From: Neocallimastix lanati (nom. inval.)
Lineage: Eukaryota; Neocallimastigomycota; Neocallimastigomycetes; Neocallimastigales; Neocallimastigaceae
DNA length: 64,000 bases
Direction: 5' to 3'
Assembly (NCBI GenBank): GCA_016946835.1
Contig: JACVTC010000053.1
Location: 742,501-806,500 of the forward strand
Shown: positions 49,121 to 64,000 of the stretch, in pieces
Numbering within the stretch: position 1 is the first letter of the stretch
Layout of the letters: each line of letters starts with the position of its first letter
Notes under the pieces: model-generated
What the model was told of the DNA's origin: nothing
Seen by the model: only the letters and a program-made list of their open reading frames with translations
Database searches by the model: none
Position numbers and translations under genes: made by a program

Positions 49121-49186
49121 TATAACCTTGGGTAAAAAAAATAATAAATAATAAAATATAAAGCATCTAATAGTTCTGAAATATCG
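48482..49186. other. AT-rich spacer
   Basis: TA runs, poly-T blocks (48546-48574, 48675-48699, 48897-48933) and AAT units. A possible upstream exon of the next gene lies just before 49187, because the frame stays open through GCATCTAATAGTTCTGAAAT. Confidence 0.6.
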
Positions 49187-49378
49187 ATGCCTAAAAGAAA
49201 ATCAAAGTTAAAAAGTAAAACAAAAATTAATCGAAATGAAAATCATAGTAAAACAAAATTCAATAAAAATGAAAATATTAATAAAATAAATACAAATAAA
49301 TTGACAAAATCAAATGAAAATATTATGAAAAATAGGACAAAATCCAAGACGAAAACAAGTAAAAAAGTTCAAGCAGTT

Positions 49379-49431
<53 letters not shown>

Positions 49432-49593
49432 TAATATTATTTAATATCGAATTTACATCCAATTAGATCTAATATTTATTCTAATTTTTATAAATAGGAT
49501 AAAAATTTAAAAAGTAATGAAAATCTAAAGAAAAAAGTTAATACAAAATATTTAAAAAGCACAAATCGTAGCCAAAAATTATATCAATTATAG
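49187..49593 (+). CDS. Small Lys/Asn-rich basic protein, 94 residues or more
   Basis: Exons 49187-49375 and 49498-49593 with a GTTAGT donor and AAATAG acceptor, phase 0. The product is almost entirely Lys, Asn, Ser and Thr (PKRKSKLKSKTKINRNENHS at the start) and ends RSQKLYQL. No domain or signal. The composition would suit a nuclear or nucleic-acid-binding peptide, but low-complexity sequence of this kind can be spurious. The frame continues upstream of the chosen ATG, so a 5' exon may be missing. Confidence 0.4.
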
Positions 49594-50028
49594 GTTAATG
49601 AAAATGGATAAAAAAAAAAATGGAAAGGTACCATGGGAAAAAAAAAAATAAAATTGTATAATAACTAATAAAAAAAAGAAGTAAAAAACAATTACAGAGA
49701 AAAAAAATTGAAAAAAAAAATTTAAAAGAACAAAAAAAAAACAAAAAAAACAAAAAAAACAAAAATAAAGAATACTATTAAACAATTATTATTGTTATTA
49801 ATTATTTATATAATAAAATATCAACATATCATTTTAATATTATAATAAATAAAATGATAATGAAAATTAAAATAAAAATTTAATATATAAATATGTGTTG
49901 TTATTTTTTATTTTTATTTTTACATTTATTTTTTTTTTTTTTTTTTTAGAGTTTTTAATTGTCTATATATATTATAATTTAATTTCAAAAATATAAGCTT
50001 TATATAAGAATATATATATATATATAAG

Positions 50029-50082
<54 letters not shown>

Positions 50083-50483
50083 ATTTTACTTTTTATTTTT
50101 ATAACATTTAAATTATGTTAATTAAAAAATAATAAAATTTATTAAATTAAAATTATTATAACAAAAAATAAATCTATATTAAAAAACTATTATAATTCAT
50201 TTGACATTAAAACAGGATAATTTATAACAAAAAACAAAATTATATTTATAATACAATTGACATTAAAAAAAAAAAAAAAAACATATATTCATATATTACA
50301 ATATATTATTAATAAATATAGTTTATATGTATTGTTCCATAAATAAGTTTATAATAATTTTAATAGAACTATAAATAAATTATTTTTATTTTTACACATA
50401 ATTTTTTATGAAAATAAAATTTAAAAATTTTTATCAAGAAAAAATTTTCCTTTAACTTTTTTAAAAAAAAAATAAAAATAAAG
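49594..50483. other. AT-rich spacer
   Basis: Poly-A-rich stretch at 49606-49770 and a 49-bp poly-T run (50031-50078). No gene seen. Confidence 0.7.
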
Positions 50484-51264
50484 ATGTCAGGAAAAGGTAT
50501 ATTGAAGTCAATGAATAAATTAATAAGAAATATAGTGTTTATATACTAATCATATATATTTTTTTACTGAAAATTAATGTATATATTATATATATATATT
50601 CTTTATAATGATTTTTTTAAAAAAATATTTGAAATTTCTTAATTAATTATTATTTTTAAAAGACGACTTAAATGTTGAATTACCACCAGAGATTACTAAA
50701 CCAGGTTCAGCAAAAGAAATCTCTATTGGTTGTCTAGCTGGTTTTTGTTCAGGATATGCCACTAAAAAAGTATATAATTATATTCTATTTTCTTTATTAT
50801 TATATCAAAATTTATTTATTATTATATCAAATATATAATAAAATTGATATATATTTAATTATAGTTAAGTAAAAAGGCTGGTGTTGCACTTGGTGCTGGT
50901 TTTATTGGTATTCAAGTAAGTTTTAAACAGATGACAATTATAAAAATTGTTATATTCTGAAAAAATGATATTAAGTCGATGTGATATTTTTCTTTATACA
51001 TATATATTTATATATATTTATATATATTTAAATGATAAATAATTTTATTGTTTAAAGGCTCTTAATCACACTGGATTAGTTACTGTACACTGGGATGTAC
51101 TTGAAAAGAAATTAGTTAAATCTTTAGATCAAGATAATGACGGTAAATTAACTCAAAAAGATCTTAATATTGTATCTGCTCGTTATTTACATCTTTTGAC
51201 TCAAGATTTACCATTTGCTGGTGGTTTTGCTGCCTCTTTTGCTCTTGGTATGAAATATGGCTAA
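50484..51264 (+). CDS. FUN14-family protein, 125 residues, with EF-hand-like loop
   Basis: FUN14 proteins are small mitochondrial outer-membrane proteins; animal FUNDC1 is a mitophagy receptor. Exons 50484-50496, 50663-50769, 50865-50915 and 51058-51264 sum to 378 nt with matching phases. The glycine-rich membrane segments are at residues about 23-37 (KEISIGCLAGFCSGYATKK), 43-60 (KAGVALGAGFIGIQALNHTG) and 109-124 (PFAGGFAASFALGMKYG). Between the second and third lies DQDNDGKLTQKD (81-92), which fits the DxDxDG loop of an EF-hand with Asp in place of the final Glu. No Tyr-x-x-Leu LC3-interaction motif is present in the short N-terminus. Exon 1 is only 13 nt. Confidence 0.92.
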
Positions 51265-51757
51265 TTACAATTGAATAATGAAAATAAATAGTCAAAACAA
51301 TAAATCTAATAATAAATAAATCAATAAATAAATTAATACATAAATAATAAATAAATATATAAATAAATTAATACATAAATAATAAATAAATGAATTCTTA
51401 AAAAATTATTCGTAATAAATATAAATAATAAATAAATGAATTATTTAAAAAATTATTCATAATAAATATAAATAATAAATAAATGAATAGAATTGTTATT
51501 AATTTAATGAAAATTTTCTAAAAAAAAAAAAAAGTTAAAAATTATAAGAGAAAAATAACTATAAATAATAAATAAATAAAAAATAATATATCAAAATATC
51601 ATTTAGTGTTATATTGAAAGTGACCAAGAAAAAAAAGAATTTTTTTTATTTCAAAAAAAAACTTTTATTATTATTATTTTTTTATGAAATAATTTATAAT
51701 TTTATTAATAATGAAAAAGATTAAATATATATAAAAACTGTTAAATCAAAATTAATA

Positions 51758-51800
<43 letters not shown>

Positions 51801-52196
51801 ACTAATTAATAAATTAATAGATAAATAAATAAACTAATTAATAAATTAATAAATTAATAAATAAATAAATAAACTAATTAATAAATTAATAAATTAATAA
51901 ATTAATAAATTAATAAATTAATATATATATTTAAGAAAAAAGTTTTAATTATTAATATTATGACTATGTAAATATATATATAAATATATATATAGTATTA
52001 CTAAATTGAATTATAGTGTTTTTTAGTATATGAAAAAAATTTTATTTTTAAAAAAAAAATTTTTTAATAATAGTAATAATAGTAATAATAAAAATAATAA
52101 TAAAAAAATATTATTGTGAAACTGGAAATTATTATATAACATTTATTTCATTAAAGTACCTTTATATGCTATAAAGGTATTTAAATAATATGTAAA
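51265..52196. other. Repeat-rich spacer
   Basis: A unit of about 46 bp (TGAATT...AATAAATAAA) repeats at 51391, 51437 and 51484. A second compound repeat of TAATTAATAAAT and AAAT units fills 51760-51922. No gene seen. Confidence 0.75.
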
Positions 52197-60486
<8,290 letters not shown>

Positions 60487-62145
60487 TTAATATTATAATA
60501 TTAATTAGTAATATATATTAATATAATCTACTATCATATTAAATAATATAAAAAAAAATTTTTTTTTAATTCTTTAGTAGTTAGTTAAAAAGATGAAAAA
60601 AAAAAAAAAAAAAAAAAAGAAATTAAAGGACCTTTATTTCAAATTTTTATAATTACAACATATTTCTTATAAACATTTTTATTTTATGTTAAACAACAAT
60701 AATAACAAAAACAAAAAGAAATCCAAAATTAGTGAAAAATATTATTTTATATTATAGTAAATTTCAAGTAATATATTTTGTTAATATATTAAATAATTCA
60801 AATTTTATACCATTAGATTATAGGTTAAATAAAATTTATTTGTACATTAATAAAACTTTTTTTAAAATATCATACTAAAATCTTTTTTTTTAATTAATTA
60901 TATAAATTTGAAAATTTTTTAAAAATTAAATTTCCAATAATAAAAAAATTTTAATAAATTTAAATATATATATTAATTATTTATAAATAATTTATAAAAA
61001 TATAAAAGTGATTTTAATTATTAATAAAATATTTGTAATAATAATTTTTATCTATATTTATTGTTGATTCTATCTGATAGTTAATTTATTATTATTAATT
61101 GTCTTTTCATTGCTTTATTATACCAAGTAAAATGAATTTATTTCGAATGAAATATTAATTTTTGTAATAATAATAATTTTCTATTATATTATATTAAAAA
61201 ATAAAAAATTAAAAAATATTTAGAAAAGGAAATAAAGTAATAGACAAAGAAATTAAGTGTTAAATATTTATTAATGGTTTTTTTTTTTTTTTTAATTAAA
61301 AATTTTTTGCTATATTCATTTCTTTTATATCAAGGTTATTCCTGAAATTATATATTCAAATATCAAAGAAAACAAATCTAAAGAAAGCAATACTGATATA
61401 AATCAAACATTTGTTTCTTATAATGCAACAAAACCTTGATGATTGAGTAGATCTAAGTGAATATTCAATGAACTATTCTTTAGATTAGTGAGATAGTGTA
61501 CTGAATGTTGTAGTAGTTTTTATCAGGAAAACAAAAAAATTTAGGATAAAGTATAAAAAAATATGTTTTGAATCAATTTATGAAAAAAACAAAAACAAAA
61601 ACAAAAAAGCAGCATAAAACTATATAATAGTAAATTCATTTTTTCATTTTTTTGGGATTAATTTTATATATTTTGTTTTCAATTCTTCATTTTTTGGGAA
61701 ATCTTTGTAAGAAAAAGTATATTCAAAATAAATTAATTCTATAAATTTAAAAAATGATACATAAATTATTATATTATAAAAAATTATTATATAATATATT
61801 ATTTAATATAAATATTTAATTTTTATTTTTATTTAAATTTTTATAGTTAATTAAAACCAAAGGAATTAAATTTATAATTACTATTATTATTATTTTATAA
61901 TTAATTTTAATATATTTTTTTTATAAAATATTTTTATCGAAATTTTAACATTTAAATTGAAGGAATATATAAAAATAATTTAGAATAAAACATTATATTA
62001 TTGATATCTTCTTTTAAATGATAGTATATATTTCTTTATAATATCGTAAAATAAATAAATGTTATTTATATAATGTGTGAAATATAAAAATAAATTTGAA
62101 GTACATCTATAATATATATTAAGTTTTTATGTAAATATTAATTTC

Positions 62146-62176
<31 letters not shown>

Positions 62177-62646
62177 AGGATATTTATATATAGTATATTT
62201 AATATAATCAGTACAATATTTGTAATTTAAAAATATTATATATATATACATATATATATATATTTTTTTTTTGAAGAATCTATAATAAATTATTTTATAA
62301 AAAGGTATTAAAAATCTAATATATTTTAATTAAATTACTTTTCTTATTCATCCATTAATAAATTTAATATAAATTTATTAAAATATATTTAAACAAAAAA
62401 AAAAAAAAAATAATAATAATAAAAAAAAAAAAAAAAAAGAAAAGAATTAAAAATAAAGCAATAATAAAAAAAAAAAACCAAAAAAAAGAAAGAAAAACAA
62501 TTAAAATAAAGTAATAATAATAATAATAATAATAAAATAAAAAAATATAATAAATAGTAAAAAGTAAAAAATAAAATAATAAAATCAATTTATTATATTT
62601 AAAATTTACAATAAAAAATAAATAAAAATATTTTATTTTATTCAAA
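60487..62646. other. AT-rich spacer with one GC-richer island
   Basis: Poly-A/T blocks, TA runs and the island at 61329-61532 (separate entry). A short plus-strand fragment near 60619-60672 (EIKGPLFQIFIITTYFL) is coding-like but isolated. Confidence 0.6.
61329..61532 (+). other. Orphan exon or structured RNA candidate
   Basis: GC content near that of exons in a spacer of about 10% GC. After a pyrimidine-rich acceptor (TTTTATATCAAG) the frame from 61334 is open for 34 codons (VIPEIIYSNIKENKSKESNT, DINQTFVSYNATKP) to TGA at 61437. The same DNA carries long complementary blocks: GTT-TTCCTGA (61335-61345, with one bulged A) with TCAGGAAAAC (about 61525-61534); AATCTAAAGAA (61375-61385) with TTCTTTAGATT (61476-61486); and ATCAAGGTT (61329-61337) with AACCTTGAT (61432-61440). 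The raised GC continues about 100 bp beyond the stop, which an exon would not explain. TGATGA (61437-61442) and CTGA (61501-61504) could be snoRNA C/D boxes. Confidence 0.35.
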
Positions 62647-63603
62647 ATGGAAAAAGAACAATTCTTTGAAGAAGATATTGAAAGAACAAATGAAACTAAA
62701 AATGATAATATAATAATAAATAATGATGACAATTCAATTCCAAAAATTCAAAATAAAGAAAACTTTCAAGAAATAATAAATAATCAAACCTTTGAATTTA
62801 ATAATATTGAAAATATAGTTGATGATAAAGACAATAAAGAAAATAATATTTCAATAACAAAAATTAAGGAAGAAATTTCTGTAGAAAACAAAGAAGAATT
62901 GATAGGAATTAAAGATGAAAATAATGGGATAAATACTACTTGTACAACTACAACTACTACTAATAATATTATTAGTAACAACAACAATAATAATAATATT
63001 AAAAATTGTGTAATTAAAGAGGAAATAAATTCAAAATTGAAATCTGACAATCCAACTGAATTTAAAGAACCAAAAATTGATGATAATGTTAAAAAAAATA
63101 TAGGAAAAAGAGATAATGTGACAGAAAACAACAGAAATTTTTCAGAACAAAAGATAAATAATAATAATAATATTGAAGAAAACCTTGAAGCAAAGCCTTC
63201 TGAAAAAGAAGAGAACAAAAAAAAAGAAAAGGAAGAAATTTCTTCAGAAACATTTACAAAACAAAATAATAAGAAAACAATTAATATAACAGATATTAAA
63301 AAATCTCTAAGGGAATATTATACGAAAATATCAAGTTTTGTTTTTAAATTTAAAAATAACAATCCTCGTTTATTTAATATTTTAATTATATCTTTATTTA
63401 TTGTATTATTATTTCCGAAATTATTATTATTATTAATTGTTTTAATTGCTGGTTTTATTATGGGGTTAATGTATATTGTTCCAACAAGAGATATGGAAAG
63501 CTTTAATAGTATAAAAGCAAATAGTTTGACTGAACTTCAACGAAATCAAAAAATAAATGATAGAATTACCAAAATTCAACAGAAAAAAGAAAAAGTAAAA
63601 TGA
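62647..63603 (+). CDS. Low-complexity protein with hydrophobic hairpin, 318 residues (may continue)
   Basis: The first 220 residues are acidic and Asn/Lys/Glu-rich with no domain. Residues about 243-278 are strongly hydrophobic (LFNILIISLFIVLLF, PKLLLLLIVLIAGFIMGLMY), long enough for a hairpin or two tight spans split by a Pro-Lys. A Lys/Gln-rich helical tail follows. It is probably an organelle-membrane protein with a large cytosolic head. The frame stops at TGA (63601), but GTAAAA at 63595-63600 would be an acceptable donor, so more exons may lie past the window. The start ATG follows an A/T-rich leader ending TTCAAA. No family recognised. Confidence 0.7.
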   Translation: MEKEQFFEEDIERTNETKNDNIIINNDDNSIPKIQNKENFQEIINNQTFEFNNIENIVDDKDNKENNISITKIKEEISVENKEELIGIKDENNGINTTCTTTTTTNNIISNNNNNNNIKNCVIKEEINSKLKSDNPTEFKEPKIDDNVKKNIGKRDNVTENNRNFSEQKINNNNNIEENLEAKPSEKEENKKKEKEEISSETFTKQNNKKTINITDIKKSLREYYTKISSFVFKFKNNNPRLFNILIISLFIVLLFPKLLLLLIVLIAGFIMGLMYIVPTRDMESFNSIKANSLTELQRNQKINDRITKIQQKKEKVK

Positions 63604-64000
63604 AATTATTATTTATATATATATATTTTATTAATAATAGAAATTTATATTTATATTTATATTTTTTATTTTATTTAATTTAATTTAATTTTTTACTTTT
63701 ATTTTTTTTTTATTTTTTTATTTTTTATTTTATTATTTTTAATTTTTTAATTTTTTAATTTTTTAATTTTTTAATTTTTTAATTTTTTAATTTTTTAATT
63801 TTTTAATTTTTTAATTTTTTAATTTTTTAATTTTTTAATTTTTTTATTTTTTAATTTTTTATTTTTTTATTTATTTTTTTATTTTTTTATTTATTTTTTT
63901 ATTTTTTTATTTTTTTATTTTTTTTTTTTTTTTAATTTTTTTATTTTTTTATTTTTTTTTATTTTTTATTTTTTTATTTTTTTATTTTTTTATTTTTTAT
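63604..64000. repeat. T-rich satellite region at right edge
   Basis: From about 63740 to 63842 an 8-bp unit TTTTTTAA repeats about 13 times, then degrades into TTTTTTAT/TTTATTTT blocks to the end. If the preceding gene continues, this is an intron. Confidence 0.85.

Overview
The window is extremely AT-rich eukaryotic DNA. Exons run at roughly 25-35% GC and most intergenic DNA is near 10% GC. Introns are GT..AG, usually with GTAAGT, GTAAAT, GTATAT or GTTAAT donors. Proteins carry long Asn and Lys/Glu tracts. It encodes a septin, a Dbf4-type protein and perhaps a Pom152-like nucleoporin. A septin argues against a dictyostelid, and the whole fits an anaerobic gut fungus (Neocallimastigomycota) best; that placement is inference.

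Layout. 1-1,428 (-): RhoGAP protein, cut by the left edge. 3.0-5.5 kb: coding-like shards on the minus strand. 6,328-7,125 (-): elongin C, complete. 9,223-11,217 (+): CBS-domain protein with a giant (ATT)n intron. 12,634-20,064 (-): Dbf4-like Cdc7 regulator of about 2,325 residues in three exons. 21,957-23,072 (-): a disrupted gene with a 489-bp tandem duplication. 24.5-26.1 kb (+): a Pom152-like wreck. 27,354-30,700 (-): a 13-exon septin. 34,758-38,250 (-): a 1,071-residue coiled-coil protein. 42,011-44,351 (+): UBXN1-like protein. 47,376-48,481 and 49,187-49,593 (+): two small unidentified proteins. 50,484-51,264 (+): FUN14 protein. 52,197-60,486 (+): 16-exon WDR62/MAPKBP1-like WD40 protein. 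62,647-63,603 (+): a protein with a hydrophobic hairpin, possibly continuing past the right edge.

The genes look like ordinary core-cell genes and form no operon or evident pathway. They cover replication control (Dbf4), ubiquitin/p97 (UBX, elongin C), cytoskeleton and septum (septin, RhoGAP, coiled coil, WD40 scaffold) and mitochondria (FUN14). For most multi-exon models the exon lengths sum to a multiple of three and splice phases match, which is the main support for them.

I found no tRNA, rRNA, CRISPR array or intact transposon. The main unexplained items are a GC-rich element at 45.59-46.0 kb bounded by inverted repeats, a GC-richer island at 26.50-26.62 kb, an island at 61.33-61.53 kb that is partly exon-like and partly foldable, and scattered decayed coding fragments in the long spacers.
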